Source: Gammaproteobacteria bacterium (GTDB lineage: Bacteria > Pseudomonadota > Gammaproteobacteria > Competibacterales > Competibacteraceae). Taken from it: 62,681 nt of DNA. The translations under genes were made by a program, and so were the position numbers. A model generated the notes under the pieces. That model searched no databases, was not told where the DNA came from, and saw only the letters and a program-made list of their open reading frames with translations. The stretch spans positions 1-62,681 of the forward strand of contig JADLEK010000020.1 in assembly GCA_020846135.1 (NCBI GenBank), given 5' to 3'. Position 1 is the first letter of the stretch. Each line of letters begins with the position of its first letter. Shown here piece after piece: positions 18,847-30,439 of the stretch.

Positions 18847-19302
18847 ATGCCGACCCATTATCTGGATTCCGCCATCGCCACTGAAGCACTCGGCGCACAG
18901 TTGGCCAAAGCATTGCCGCCGGGTTGCGTCGTTTATCTGCGCGGTGATCTGGGTGCGGGTAAAACCACGCTGGTGCGGGGTCTGCTCCATGCGCTCGGTC
19001 ATCGCGGCAGCGTCAAAAGTCCCACCTACACCCTGGTCGAGCCGTATCAGGTCGCTGATCGACGGCTGTTTCACTGGGATTTGTACCGGCTGGCCGATCC
19101 GGAGGAACTGGAATTTCTCGGTCTGCGGGAACAGATCGACGGCGAGGCGATCCTGTTGATCGAATGGCCGGAGCGCGGTTTTGGCGAGTTGCCGGCGGCG
19201 GATTTGGCGATCACGCTCGATTATGCTGGGGAGAGCCGGAGTTGCCGGATGGAAGCGTACTCAGCGATTGGTCAAGCGATGGTGGTTCAGGAACGGCCTT
19301 GA
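18847..19302 (+). CDS. tsaE: tRNA threonylcarbamoyladenosine ATPase TsaE
   Basis: ATPase needed with TsaB, TsaC and TsaD for t6A formation at position 37 of tRNAs reading ANN codons. The 151-aa protein has Walker A GDLGAGKTTLVRGLL, a switch segment VKSPTYTLVEPY, FHWDLYRLADPEELEFLGL and IEWPERG, all standard. It follows nnr as in most gammaproteobacteria; the usual next genes (amidase, mutL) are missing and valS comes instead after 99 bases. Confidence 0.95.
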   Translation: MPTHYLDSAIATEALGAQLAKALPPGCVVYLRGDLGAGKTTLVRGLLHALGHRGSVKSPTYTLVEPYQVADRRLFHWDLYRLADPEELEFLGLREQIDGEAILLIEWPERGFGELPAADLAITLDYAGESRSCRMEAYSAIGQAMVVQERP

Positions 19303-19401
19303 TCGGCCTGCTACGGTTCAAAACCCCCGGCCTGGCCAGCTCGGTTATACTTTCGCCCTGTCATGCAATTCTTCCGCTTTCCCTGATCTTGAACGAGCGC
19401 C

Positions 19402-22167
<2,766 letters not shown>

Positions 22168-22213
22168 AGCCTTCAGAGCCCTGTTTCCCGACCACTAAAG
22201 CCAAGGAAAATCC

Positions 22214-23293
22214 ATGGACACTCAACCCACTCCCACCCCGGCCAAGCCTAAGCTGGCCACCAAAGTCACCCAAGTGGCCACTTTCTACAACCCGCGCACC
22301 TGGAAAGAGAAAGGGTTGTGGTGGACGCTGGGCCTGTTTCTGATCACCTACTGCATCATCGTGATCGTGCTGGGCTTCGTCTGGTCGCGCTCCCCCGGCG
22401 AATTTGATCCGCAAACCAGTGCATTGGCTATTGCCAAAAATGATCAGAAAAAACTGGTGCCCGGTTATGTGACCACGGCCACTGCGATTAGGATTGCAGA
22501 AACCCTGCTAGACAAACCCGGCGGTTACCTGAGCAACGACAAGACTCCACCGGGAGTTTACCTGGACAATATCCCGAACTGGGAATTTGGGGCGCTCACC
22601 GAACTGCGCGATCTGACCCGCTCGCTGCGCAATGATTTCAGCCGTTCGCAAACCCAGTCGGTCGAGGACAAGGACTTGCAAGTGGCCGAGCCGAAGTTCA
22701 ATTACGACTCGAATTCCTGGATTCTGCCGTCCACCGAATCGGAATACCGTGCGGGAACCGAGGCGCTCTATCGTTACCTGAACCGGTTATCCGATGAGAA
22801 AGCCCTGGACGGTCAGTTTTTTACCCGTGCTGACAATCTCAGCGCCTATCTGGCGATTGTCGAAAAGCGGCTGGGCAGTCTGGCGCAGCGGTTAGCGGCC
22901 GGCGTCGGACAAACCCGCCTTAATCTCAATCTGGCCGGCGATCCCAATGCTCGCCAGTCCACGCCAACGCCAAGTCAAGTAGATGTTAAGACCCCGTGGC
23001 TGAAGATTGATGATGTGTTTTTTGAGGCGCGGGGCTATACCTGGGCGTTATTACACACCCTTAAGGCGCTGGAAGTGGACTTTGCTGATGTGCTGCAAAA
23101 CAAGAATGCGCTGGTGTCGCTTCAACAAATCATCCGCGAACTGGAGAATACCCAAGCGTTTATCTGGAGTCCGATGATTCTGAATGGCACCGGTTTTGGC
23201 ATGATGGCGAATCACTCGCTGATCATGGCGTCTTATATTTCCCGCGCCAACGCCGCTATCATCGATCTGCGCAATCTGCTGATTCAAGGCTAA
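22214..23293 (+). CDS. DUF2333 family inner-membrane protein
   Basis: A 359-aa protein with one N-terminal membrane helix (WTLGLFLITYCIIVIVLGFVW at about residues 37-57) and a large periplasmic part. YVTTATAIRIAETLLDKPGG, NWEFGALTELRDLTRSLRND and DDVFFEARGYTWALLHTLKA are characteristic of DUF2333, a family restricted to proteobacteria with no known activity. The helix-rich periplasmic domain may act in the cell envelope. An AAGGAAA site precedes the ATG. It lies between valS and a membrane hydrolase gene on the same strand. Confidence 0.9.
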   Translation: MDTQPTPTPAKPKLATKVTQVATFYNPRTWKEKGLWWTLGLFLITYCIIVIVLGFVWSRSPGEFDPQTSALAIAKNDQKKLVPGYVTTATAIRIAETLLDKPGGYLSNDKTPPGVYLDNIPNWEFGALTELRDLTRSLRNDFSRSQTQSVEDKDLQVAEPKFNYDSNSWILPSTESEYRAGTEALYRYLNRLSDEKALDGQFFTRADNLSAYLAIVEKRLGSLAQRLAAGVGQTRLNLNLAGDPNARQSTPTPSQVDVKTPWLKIDDVFFEARGYTWALLHTLKALEVDFADVLQNKNALVSLQQIIRELENTQAFIWSPMILNGTGFGMMANHSLIMASYISRANAAIIDLRNLLIQG

Positions 23294-23315
23294 AGGCGAA
23301 AGGCGAAAGGCGCAC

Positions 23316-24065
23316 ATGGCGGACTTTAAAACTCACTTGCTGGGAGCGGCACTGGTCAGTGGACTAGCTGCTACTGTAGTGGTTATGAGTGGACAATATT
23401 CCCAGCAGGCGGTGATCGGCTATTTTACTCTCGGGGTTATTGGCGGTTTATTACCGGATATTGATTCGCCAACCTCGATTCCGATTCGGATCGCCTTTGC
23501 TGCGCTATCAGTGATTGCCGGTTTTCTAGTGGCGTTTACGTTTGGAAAACACTATTCGCTGCTGGAGTTGATCGCGCTGTGGACCGGCTGTTTTTTAATC
23601 ATCCGCTATGGACTGCTTAACCTGTTTACTTGGTTGACGACCCATCGTGGGTTGATTCATTCCATTCCAGCAGGGGTCGGTTTTGGTTTGGCGACGACGG
23701 TCCTGGTTTTCCACGCCTTTGGCGGATCGGCAATGGATGCCTGGCTGTGCGGTCTGTTCATCACCCTGGGTTTTATCGTGCATTTGCTGCTGGACGAGTG
23801 GTACAGCGTCAATCTGTACGGCAAAAAGCTGCTGAAAAAATCCTTCGGCACCGCTTTTTGTTTAGGCAGTTTGAAGCAACCGCTCGGTACCGTGGCGCTT
23901 TATTTGACGGTGATTGGACTGCTGTTGTGCTGTCCATCCCCCCGCCCGGTTGCATTGATGGCGGATCGAACCCAGAACGTCCTTGCTCAACGGTTGTGGC
24001 CCGGAGCAGCCTGGTTTCAGGGTTTTCTGCGCCGGGTGACGCCGGCCAGCCTGACCAATCAGTAA
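23316..24065 (+). CDS. Membrane-bound metal-dependent hydrolase, YdjM/DUF457 type
   Basis: A 249-aa protein with about five membrane helices. The pattern HLLGAALVSG near the start, LLPDIDSPTS at about 46-55, TTHRGLIHSIP at about 107-117 and HLLLDEWYSVNLYGKK around 155 gives the conserved His/Asp set of the LexA-binding or YbcI/YdjM hydrolase family. Those residues are thought to hold a metal. The substrate is not known. It begins 22 bases after the DUF2333 gene, behind a short AAAGGCG repeat tract that also supplies a purine-rich ribosome site. Confidence 0.85.
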   Translation: MADFKTHLLGAALVSGLAATVVVMSGQYSQQAVIGYFTLGVIGGLLPDIDSPTSIPIRIAFAALSVIAGFLVAFTFGKHYSLLELIALWTGCFLIIRYGLLNLFTWLTTHRGLIHSIPAGVGFGLATTVLVFHAFGGSAMDAWLCGLFITLGFIVHLLLDEWYSVNLYGKKLLKKSFGTAFCLGSLKQPLGTVALYLTVIGLLLCCPSPRPVALMADRTQNVLAQRLWPGAAWFQGFLRRVTPASLTNQ

Positions 24066-24173
24066 CTGAGAATTTCTGCGAGCCAGGATGTCCGGTCGCC
24101 GCTCATCTGGCCGCCACTAAACTTTTCCGCTTTACCCTTTTCCAAGGAACCGCTCTCAACGGTGAGGAACGCC

Positions 24174-25334
24174 ATGCTCCCCAATTTTCCCCCGGACTCG
24201 GTCGGACTGGTCACGCCCCAGACTGCGCCTTTCACCGAACCCCTGGCGCTGGACTGTGGCCGGATTTTGCACGGCTACGATCTGGTTTACGAAACCTATG
24301 GAACCTTGAACGCCGACCGTAGCAACGCGGTGCTGATCTGCCATGCGCTATCGGGCGATCACCATGTTGCCGGCTATCATGAAGACGCCGATCTGAACAA
24401 GCCGGGCTGGTGGGATAACGGCATCGGCCCCGGTAAGCCGATGGATACCCGCGAATTTTTCGTGGTCTGCTGCAACAATCTGGGCGGCTGCAAAGGCTCG
24501 ACCGGCCCGACCGCGATCAATCCCGACACCCGCAAACCTTACGGCCCGGATTTTCCCATCGTCACCGTCAGAGACTGGGTCCTCAGTCAGGCCCGGCTGG
24601 CCGACCGGCTCGGTATTCAGCAATGGGCAGCGGTGATCGGCGGCAGTCTTGGCGGAATGCAGGCCATGCAATGGGCGATTGCCTTTCCGGAGCGGGTCCG
24701 CCATGCGCTGGTGATCGCCGCCGCGCCCCGGCTGTCGGCCATGAACATCGCCTTTAACGAGGTCGCCCGGCAGGCAATTTTGTCTGATCCCGACTTCCAC
24801 CACGGCCACTATTACGACTTTGGCGTCGTGCCGCGCCGGGGACTGATGCTGGCCCGGATGCTCGGTCACATCACCTATCTGTCGGAAGAAGGAATGCGGG
24901 CCAAATTCGGGCGCGAACTGCGCGAGGGCAAGCCGAACTTTAATTTCGATACCGAGTTCGAGGTCGAGAGCTATCTGCGCCATCAGGGCCACGCCTTTGT
25001 CGACCGGTTCGACGCCAACACCTATCTGCTGATCACCAAGACCCTGGATTATTTCGACCCGGCGGCGGATTTCGACAACGATCTGTCCGCCGCCTTTCAC
25101 CGGGCGCTGGCGCGGTTTCTCGTCATCTCGTTCACTAGCGACTGGCGGTTTGCTCCGGCCCGGTCGCGCGAGATCGTGCGGGCGCTGGTGCGGGCCGGGC
25201 GCGAAGTGAGTTATGCCGAAGTACCCTCCCAATACGGCCACGACGCTTTTCTGATGCCGATTCCGCTGTATCACGACATCCTGCGCGATTATCTGGCGCG
25301 GGTCGCCCGCGAGGTGAACGCCCATGCGGCCTGA
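24174..25334 (+). CDS. metX: Homoserine O-acyltransferase MetX
   Basis: Activates homoserine for methionine synthesis by acyl transfer; an alpha/beta hydrolase, 386 aa from the ATG at 24174 with GAGGAACGCC in front (a GTG at 24162 is the alternative). The nucleophile Ser is in [13 protein letters not shown]; the other triad members lie in the FTSDWRFAP and YGHDAFL regions. [19 protein letters not shown] is the family oxyanion segment. In gammaproteobacteria many proteins of this type, especially those next to metW, prefer succinyl-CoA over acetyl-CoA (MetXS), so the donor is left open. It overlaps metW by 11 bases. Confidence 0.95.
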   Translation: MLPNFPPDSVGLVTPQTAPFTEPLALDCGRILHGYDLVYETYGTLNADRSNAVLICHALSGDHHVAGYHEDADLNKPGWWDNGIGPGKPMDTREFFVVCCNNLGGCKGSTGPTAINPDTRKPYGPDFPIVTVRDWVLSQARLADRLGIQQWAAVIGGSLGGMQAMQWAIAFPERVRHALVIAAAPRLSAMNIAFNEVARQAILSDPDFHHGHYYDFGVVPRRGLMLARMLGHITYLSEEGMRAKFGRELREGKPNFNFDTEFEVESYLRHQGHAFVDRFDANTYLLITKTLDYFDPAADFDNDLSAAFHRALARFLVISFTSDWRFAPARSREIVRALVRAGREVSYAEVPSQYGHDAFLMPIPLYHDILRDYLARVAREVNAHAA

Positions 25335-25917
25335 ACTGGATTTGATCAGCGAGTGGATTCGCCCCGGGGCGCGGGTTCTCGATCTGGGCTGCGGCGATGG
25401 CGCTTTGTTGGCCTATCTGCACACTCACCGCCAAGTCAACGGGTACGGCCTGGAAATTGATTCCACCAACCTGGTCCAGTGCATTCGCGCCGGGGTCAAT
25501 GTGATCCACGCCGATCTGGAGGCTGGGCTGGCCGACTTCGGCGACAGCAGCTTTGACTATGTGATCATGACCCAGACCTTGCAGGCGGTGAAACACACCG
25601 AGGCGCTGCTCGATGAAATGCTGCGGGTCGGTCGGCAAGGGATTGTCACTTTCCCCAATTTCGGATTCTGGCGCTGCCGGCTGCAGATTGCCCTGCACGG
25701 GCTGATGCCGGTGGTGAAAACTTTGCCCTACCACTGGTACGACACGCCCAACGTGCATCTTTTCACCCTGCGCGATTTCGAGGAGTTGTGCCGGCGCAAG
25801 CGCATCGACATTCTGCAGCGCATGGTGTTGGATCACGCCCATCAACCCCGGCCCTGGCCGCACTGGTGGCCCAACCTGCTGGGCGAAATCGCCCTGTACC
25901 GGTTGGGCCGCGCCTGA
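25324..25917 (+). CDS. metW: Methionine biosynthesis protein MetW
   Basis: A 197-aa class I methyltransferase-fold protein always found next to metX in proteobacteria. [15 protein letters not shown] is the SAM-binding motif. [52 protein letters not shown] and [10 protein letters not shown] are family hallmarks. It is thought to assist or activate MetX rather than act as a methyltransferase. Its start lies inside metX, indicating translational coupling. The first T2SS operon starts 48 bases downstream on the same strand. Confidence 0.94.
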   Translation: MRPELDLISEWIRPGARVLDLGCGDGALLAYLHTHRQVNGYGLEIDSTNLVQCIRAGVNVIHADLEAGLADFGDSSFDYVIMTQTLQAVKHTEALLDEMLRVGRQGIVTFPNFGFWRCRLQIALHGLMPVVKTLPYHWYDTPNVHLFTLRDFEELCRRKRIDILQRMVLDHAHQPRPWPHWWPNLLGEIALYRLGRA

Positions 25918-25965
25918 GCCGCCACTCTCAACATTTCCGGCCAACCCGGATTTTGGAGATTTCCC

Positions 25966-26421
25966 ATGTCGCCAACCGTTCGTCCCCGCAGGCGAATCAT
26001 CAAGCCGCATTCACCCGGCTTCACGTTGATTGAAGTGATGGTCGTGGTGGTCATTCTCAGCATTCTGGCCGCAGTGGTAGTGCCGCGGATCATGGATAAC
26101 CCCGACAAGGCGCGGGTGGTCAAGGCCAAACAGGATGTCCGGGTGATCAAGAATCAGCTCGATCTCTATCGCCTGCACAACTACCGCTACCCCACCACCG
26201 AGCAGGGACTGGAAGCGCTGGTGCAAAAACCCGCCGAAGCCGCGCACTGGCAGGACGGCGGTTATCTGGACAAATTGCCCAAGGATCCGTGGGGCAAGCC
26301 GTACCAGTACCTCAGTCCCGGCCAGCATGGCGATATCGACATCTACTCGCTGGGCGCCGACGGGCAGCCGGGCGGGGAGGGAACGGATGCTGACATCGGC
26401 ACCTGGAATCTGGATGAATGA
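25966..26421 (+). CDS. gspG: T2SS major pseudopilin GspG, first copy
   Basis: Major subunit of the periplasmic pseudopilus of a type II secretion system, 151 aa. The prepilin leader (18 residues, basic) ends in Gly before the class III site G^FTLIEVMVVVVILSILAA with the +5 Glu needed for assembly and methylation. The C-terminal DPWGKPYQYLSPGQHGDIDI and the SLGADGQPGGEGTDADIG loop form the calcium site of GspG. It opens an operon gspG-H-I-J-K-L-M-N; no gspC, D, E or F is next to it. A second GspG is encoded at 40570-40998. Confidence 0.95.
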   Translation: MSPTVRPRRRIIKPHSPGFTLIEVMVVVVILSILAAVVVPRIMDNPDKARVVKAKQDVRVIKNQLDLYRLHNYRYPTTEQGLEALVQKPAEAAHWQDGGYLDKLPKDPWGKPYQYLSPGQHGDIDIYSLGADGQPGGEGTDADIGTWNLDE

Positions 26422-26465
26422 CGCTTGACGAGAATGATGCTTGACGAAGGAGCTGGGCCATTCTA

Positions 26466-26999
26466 GTGAGCCGCGCCATTAATTCTCCCACCCTCAGCCG
26501 ACCCGCGCCCGGCTTCACCCTGATTGAAATCATGGTGGTGATGGTGCTGATCGGCATCATCGCCAGTTTTGCGGTGCTGTCGGTGGGTGGCGGACCTCGG
26601 GACCGGCTGGCCGAGGAAGCCAGGCGGCTGGCGGCGCTGGTGGAACTGCATCAGCAGGAGGCGATCCTGAGCGGCGAACTGCGCAGCATCCGCTTTACCC
26701 GCACCGGTTATGCCGTGCTGAGCCTGAACGAGCGGGGCGAGTGGCAGCCGCCGACTGCCGACGCCCTGCTGATTCGCCACGAACTCCCCGCTGATCTGAC
26801 CCTGGGCCTCTGGGTCGAAAACCGGCCAGTCGATTTGAGCGCCCCGGCCTGGCCGCAGGTGCTGTTGCAGAACAGCGGCGAGGCGACCGAATTTGTAGCG
26901 GTATTCGGTCTGGCTGATAACCAGACCCCGGACCCGCCGCGCTACCGGGTTGCTGGCGATCCGCTGGGCCGACTGACGGTCAGCGAGGTCAAGCGGTGA
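26466..26999 (+). CDS. gspH: T2SS minor pseudopilin GspH, first copy
   Basis: Minor pseudopilin, 177 aa, starting at GTG 26466. The leader ends in Gly before FTLIEIMVVMVLIGIIASFA with Glu at +5. The globular part has the VGGGPRDRLAEEARRLAALV helix and LSGELRSIRFTRTGYAVL strand region common in GspH. It sits between gspG and gspI, and its stop overlaps the GTG of gspI by 4 bases. Function: part of the pseudopilus tip, by family knowledge. Confidence 0.9.
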   Translation: MSRAINSPTLSRPAPGFTLIEIMVVMVLIGIIASFAVLSVGGGPRDRLAEEARRLAALVELHQQEAILSGELRSIRFTRTGYAVLSLNERGEWQPPTADALLIRHELPADLTLGLWVENRPVDLSAPAWPQVLLQNSGEATEFVAVFGLADNQTPDPPRYRVAGDPLGRLTVSEVKR

Positions 27000-27442
27000 A
27001 ACGCCGGGCTGGTTTCACCCTGCTGGAGGTGCTGGTGGCGCTGGCGGTGCTGGCCATCGCCATGAGCGCGATCATTCATGCCGCGACCCAGAGCATTCAG
27101 GGCGTCACCATCCTCCGTGAGCAAACCATCGCCAGTTGGGCGGCGCTGAATCAGGTCAATCAACTGCTGCTGGACCCCAAACCCTGGCCGGACGAGGGCA
27201 GTCAGTCCGGCAAGGCCGAACTGGCTGGACGGACCTGGCGCTGGAAAGCCCGCTTCGCCAAAACCGGGGATCCCGATTTGCGCCGGGTCGAGGTGACCGT
27301 GCGCAGCGCTGAAAATGCCCCGGAACTGAGCAAGCTGCTGGCCTTCAAAGCCGTTCCGCCCGAGAAGCCGCCGCCCAAAAAGCCGCTCGATCCGAACAAT
27401 CCGTCTCCCTCCGTTCCGCTTAAGGAGAAATCTGCGTCATGA
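26996..27442 (+). CDS. gspI: T2SS minor pseudopilin GspI, first copy
   Basis: Minor pseudopilin, 148 aa. Short leader MKRRAG before FTLLEVLVALAVLAIAMSAI. The ASWAALNQVNQLLLDPKPWP and GRTWRWKARFAKTGDPDLRR pieces fit GspI. GspI nucleates the I-J-K tip of the pseudopilus. The last 30 residues are an unusual Pro/Lys tail (PPEKPPPKKPLDPNNPSPS) not present in the second copy. Overlaps of 4 bases with both neighbours show tight operon coupling. Confidence 0.9.
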   Translation: MKRRAGFTLLEVLVALAVLAIAMSAIIHAATQSIQGVTILREQTIASWAALNQVNQLLLDPKPWPDEGSQSGKAELAGRTWRWKARFAKTGDPDLRRVEVTVRSAENAPELSKLLAFKAVPPEKPPPKKPLDPNNPSPSVPLKEKSAS

Positions 27443-28071
27443 CCACTCCGGCGCGGGGCTTTACCCTGCTCGAACTGCTGGTGGCGATGGCGGTGTTCGC
27501 AATTATGGCGATTGCGGCTTACAGCGGCTTGCGCAACGTGCTGTTCACCCACACCGCAGTGGAAACCGAAAATCGCCGGCTGGCGATGGTGCAACTGGCA
27601 GTGTTCCGGCTGGAACAGGACCTGAGCCAAATTCTGCCGCGCGGGGTTCGCGATGAATACGGCGATCCGCAGCCGGCCCTGCGTGGCGATATCCAGGACA
27701 GCGAGGCGCTGCTCTTTACCCGCGCTGGCTGGGATAATCCGCTGGGCCAGCCCCGCGCCACCTTGCAACGGGTGGCCTATCGGCTGCGTGATGGGCGGTT
27801 ATGGCGGCTGTACTGGAACGTACTGGATCGGGGCGGGTTGGCCGAACCGCGCGAAATCATGCTGGTGGATCGGGTGCGGGACCTGAGGTTGCGCTTTCTG
27901 GGTGAGGACGATGCCTGGCGCACTGACTGGCCGCCGCCGGCGAATCAGACCACCGGTCCGGATGGCAAGGAGCGCAAACTGCCCCCCAATCCATTGCCCC
28001 GCGCCATCGAAATCAGCCTGACTCTGGAGGACTGGGGTGAAATTACCCGCCTGTTGCCGCTGCCGGGCTGA
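27439..28071 (+). CDS. gspJ: T2SS minor pseudopilin GspJ, first copy
   Basis: Minor pseudopilin, 210 aa, with leader MTTPARG before FTLLELLVAMAVFAIMAIAA. The body has RLAMVQLAVFRLEQDLSQIL and YRLRDGRLWRLYWNVLDR followed by LRLRFLGEDDAW, the usual GspJ layout. GspJ forms the tip complex with GspI and GspK. It overlaps gspI by 4 bases at its start and, unusually, gspK by about 35 bases at its end. Confidence 0.92.
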   Translation: MTTPARGFTLLELLVAMAVFAIMAIAAYSGLRNVLFTHTAVETENRRLAMVQLAVFRLEQDLSQILPRGVRDEYGDPQPALRGDIQDSEALLFTRAGWDNPLGQPRATLQRVAYRLRDGRLWRLYWNVLDRGGLAEPREIMLVDRVRDLRLRFLGEDDAWRTDWPPPANQTTGPDGKERKLPPNPLPRAIEISLTLEDWGEITRLLPLPG

Positions 28072-29248
28072 GTGGCGCCGCCGCCGCTTCGAACCACCCC
28101 GGCGCTGCGCGCCACCCCTCCTTATCCAAGGAGGGGAAAGTTCAGCAATTAGACTAGTCGGGCGGTTGTCGCCGTGTCGTCAGACCGGGGTCGCCCTGAT
28201 CACGGTCCTGCTGATCGTGTTTCTGGCCAGCATCGCTGCGGTTAGCCTGGCGGCTATGCAGCAGCTCGCGATTCGCCGCAGCGGCGCGCTGTTGCACCAA
28301 CAGCAGGCGCGACTCTACACGCTCGGTCTTGAACAGGCGGCGATGCTGATCCTGACCCGTGACCGCGCGAACAGCAAAACCGATCATCCCGGCGAAGAAT
28401 GGGCCACTCTGCCGTTGACCCTGCCGGTGGAGGGTGGCGTTCTCACCGGGCGGATTCGCGATATGCAGGGCTGCTTCAACCTCAACAATCTGTGGCAACC
28501 GGGTTCGGACGATGCCAATGCCCCGGCGCCCAATAAAAAACCGGACAGTGCGCCCGCCGAGGGGGAAGAGCCGGATGAGCAAAATTCGGACACTCCGCCG
28601 AAAGCGCCGGCCAAACCCAAGTCGCCAACCGATCCGGGCAAGCCGAAAACCGGCAAGGCCGGACTCAATGAGCCGCAACTGAAACTGTTGCAACGATTAC
28701 TGACTGGCCTGGAGGTGAAGCCGGAACTGGCCCAGGCCATCGCCGACTGGATCGATCCAGACCCTGACCCGCTGTTTCCTGACGGGGCCGAGGATGGGCA
28801 TTATCTGGTGCTGAATCCGTCCTACCTGGCTGCCAACCGGCCGTTCTTCACCGTCTCGGAATTGCGGCTGGTCAAGGGCGTGGATCGCGAGACCTACGCC
28901 AAGCTGGCCCCGCTGGTCTGTGCGTTGCCGCCCGGAACGCCGCTGAATGTCAACACCGCCCCGGTGGCGGCGCTGGCGGGCTTGACCGAGGATGCCGATC
29001 CGGAGGAGCTGGCGCGGCTGCTGGAACAGCGGCCAGATCAAGGCTATGAAAAAGTTGATGAATTTCTGAATGCAGCCAAGCTGACCGTGGACGCGCCGAC
29101 CAAAGCCCTGCTCGGGGTTGAGAGCCAGTATTTCTCACTGCGGGCTGAGGCCCGGGTGGGCGACGGGCGGGCGATGCTATACAGTACGCTCTATCGTGAT
29201 GAGAACGGCGTCCGCGTCCTGCGGCGCAGCTTTGGCAATCAGGACTGA
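28037..29248 (+). CDS. gspK: T2SS minor pseudopilin GspK, first copy, with repeat-encoded leader
   Basis: The large tip pseudopilin GspK. The membrane helix with processing site is TG^VALITVLLIVFLASIAAVS, at about residue 51 if translation starts at GTG 28037. Normal GspK leaders are about 6-10 residues; here the upstream part (FEPPRRCAPPLLIQGG) is translated from a repeat element (28088-28136). A TTG at 28166 would give a short leader (LSPCRQTG) and may be the real start. The body has a low-complexity Pro/Lys insert (about 155-210), then NEPQLKLLQRLLTGL, IADWIDPDPDPLFPDGAED, SELRLVKGVDRETYAKLAPL and NVNTAPVAALAGL, typical for GspK. The gene is intact. Confidence 0.88.
   Translation: MKLPACCRCRAEWRRRRFEPPRRCAPPLLIQGGESSAIRLVGRLSPCRQTGVALITVLLIVFLASIAAVSLAAMQQLAIRRSGALLHQQQARLYTLGLEQAAMLILTRDRANSKTDHPGEEWATLPLTLPVEGGVLTGRIRDMQGCFNLNNLWQPGSDDANAPAPNKKPDSAPAEGEEPDEQNSDTPPKAPAKPKSPTDPGKPKTGKAGLNEPQLKLLQRLLTGLEVKPELAQAIADWIDPDPDPLFPDGAEDGHYLVLNPSYLAANRPFFTVSELRLVKGVDRETYAKLAPLVCALPPGTPLNVNTAPVAALAGLTEDADPEELARLLEQRPDQGYEKVDEFLNAAKLTVDAPTKALLGVESQYFSLRAEARVGDGRAMLYSTLYRDENGVRVLRRSFGNQD
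28088..28136. repeat. GC-rich repeat element, single-unit copy inside gspK
   Basis: A TTCGAACCACCCCGGCGC block is followed by a TGCGCGC variant of the 18-base unit and by the palindrome CCCTCCTTATCCAAGGAGGG. The same element, with four units, is found at 33054-33157 after the transglycosylase gene. Here it lies at the start of the gspK frame and keeps it open. The palindromic end also contains AAGGAGG, a potential ribosome site. Confidence 0.85.
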
Positions 29249-29254
29249 ATCGAC

Positions 29255-30439
29255 GTGCCTGCCCCGCTTGGCTTATTCCGCTTACTGTCTCCCGATCAGG
29301 CCGAATGGCTGCGCCCCGACGGCGCTGTCCAGCGCGGCTCACTGGCTGAACTGGCTGCGCTGACCAGCACTGTCCGGCTGCTGCTGGTCGCGCCGGGCGA
29401 AACGATCACCCTGCATCCCGTCCCGTTGCCCAGCCGCAAACGCTCAACCTGGGCGCGGGCCGTTCCCTATGCGCTGGAAGATGTCCTGGCCGACGACATC
29501 GAGACCCTGCATTTTGCGCTGGGCGCTGCTCCCGATCAGGGCCGGCTGCCGGTCGCGGTCGTGGCCCACGCGGAACTCCGGGCCTGGCTGGAAACCTGTA
29601 GCGCGGCCGGATTAAGTCCGATTGCTATCGTCCCTGAACCGCTGCTGTTGCCCTGGCAGCCTGGCGACTGGAGCGTTCTGCTGGAGGAACGGCGGGCGGT
29701 GGTGCGGACTGGGCGCTGGGACGGCTTCGCCGCCGACCGGGACACCCTGGATTTTCTGCTGCAACAGGCGCTGGCCGAAGCCGGCGATGCCCAACCGCAG
29801 CGGTTGCGGGTCTGGGGCGGGTCGCTGCCGGAACTGGTCGGGGCGGATCTGAACGGGCAGATCGAAGCGAGTTCGATGGAGCCGCTGCAAGTATTTGCGA
29901 CGATGGCTCAACCGGTGCTCCTTAACCTCCTGCAAGGCTCCTACAGCCGGCAGGCGCACTGGGGCAGGCGGCTGCGACCGTGGCGGGCGGCGGCGGCGCT
30001 GGCCGGTCTCTGGCTGCTGGTTCAGGGCGTTACCCAAATTTACGACTACCGACGGTTACGGCAGGAACTGGTCATGCTGCAAACCGGCATGGAGCAGGTT
30101 TACAAGGAGGCTGTTCCCGGCGCAACCCGGATCGTCAACCCCAAGGCGCAACTGGAAGCCCGGTTGCGGGAATTGACGCCTAGCGGCGGTGGTGGTGGCT
30201 TCCTTGATCTGCTGTATCGGGGCGGGCAGCCGCTGACCGGGTTTACCGAACTCACCGTGCGCGGCCTCAGCTATCGCGATGGCCAGTTGGACCTGGCTCT
30301 GGATGGTGGCAGCCCGGCGGTGCTGGACCGGCTCCGGCAACAACTGGATCAGCAGCCGGGCTTGCGGGCCGAGGTGCGCACCACCCAGCGCGAGGGTCAG
30401 GTGGAAAGCAAGGTCACCCTGAAAAAGGCGACGTCATGA
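29255..30439 (+). CDS. gspL: T2SS assembly-platform protein GspL, first copy
   Basis: Inner-membrane protein that links the GspE ATPase to the platform, 394 aa, GTG start at 29255. The cytoplasmic part (1-240) is actin-like: VAPGETITLHPVPLPSRKRS, ARAVPYALEDVLADDIETLHF and VVAHAELRAWLETC. A membrane helix (WRAAAALAGLWLLVQGVTQI) follows near residues 247-266, then a periplasmic ferredoxin-like domain. This is the classic Pul/Out-type GspL, unlike the shorter PilM/PilN-like protein of the second operon. It overlaps gspM by 4 bases. Confidence 0.92.
   Translation: MPAPLGLFRLLSPDQAEWLRPDGAVQRGSLAELAALTSTVRLLLVAPGETITLHPVPLPSRKRSTWARAVPYALEDVLADDIETLHFALGAAPDQGRLPVAVVAHAELRAWLETCSAAGLSPIAIVPEPLLLPWQPGDWSVLLEERRAVVRTGRWDGFAADRDTLDFLLQQALAEAGDAQPQRLRVWGGSLPELVGADLNGQIEASSMEPLQVFATMAQPVLLNLLQGSYSRQAHWGRRLRPWRAAAALAGLWLLVQGVTQIYDYRRLRQELVMLQTGMEQVYKEAVPGATRIVNPKAQLEARLRELTPSGGGGGFLDLLYRGGQPLTGFTELTVRGLSYRDGQLDLALDGGSPAVLDRLRQQLDQQPGLRAEVRTTQREGQVESKVTLKKATS

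Noticed and set aside
24348..25325. 325-codon open frame opposite metX
   Set aside because: Shadow of the metX frame; Pro/Arg/His-rich translation without a recognisable domain.
28072..28140. Alternative gspK start at GTG 28072 directly after the gspJ stop
   Set aside because: That GTG is in another frame and meets a stop within about 80 bases, so it cannot encode GspK.
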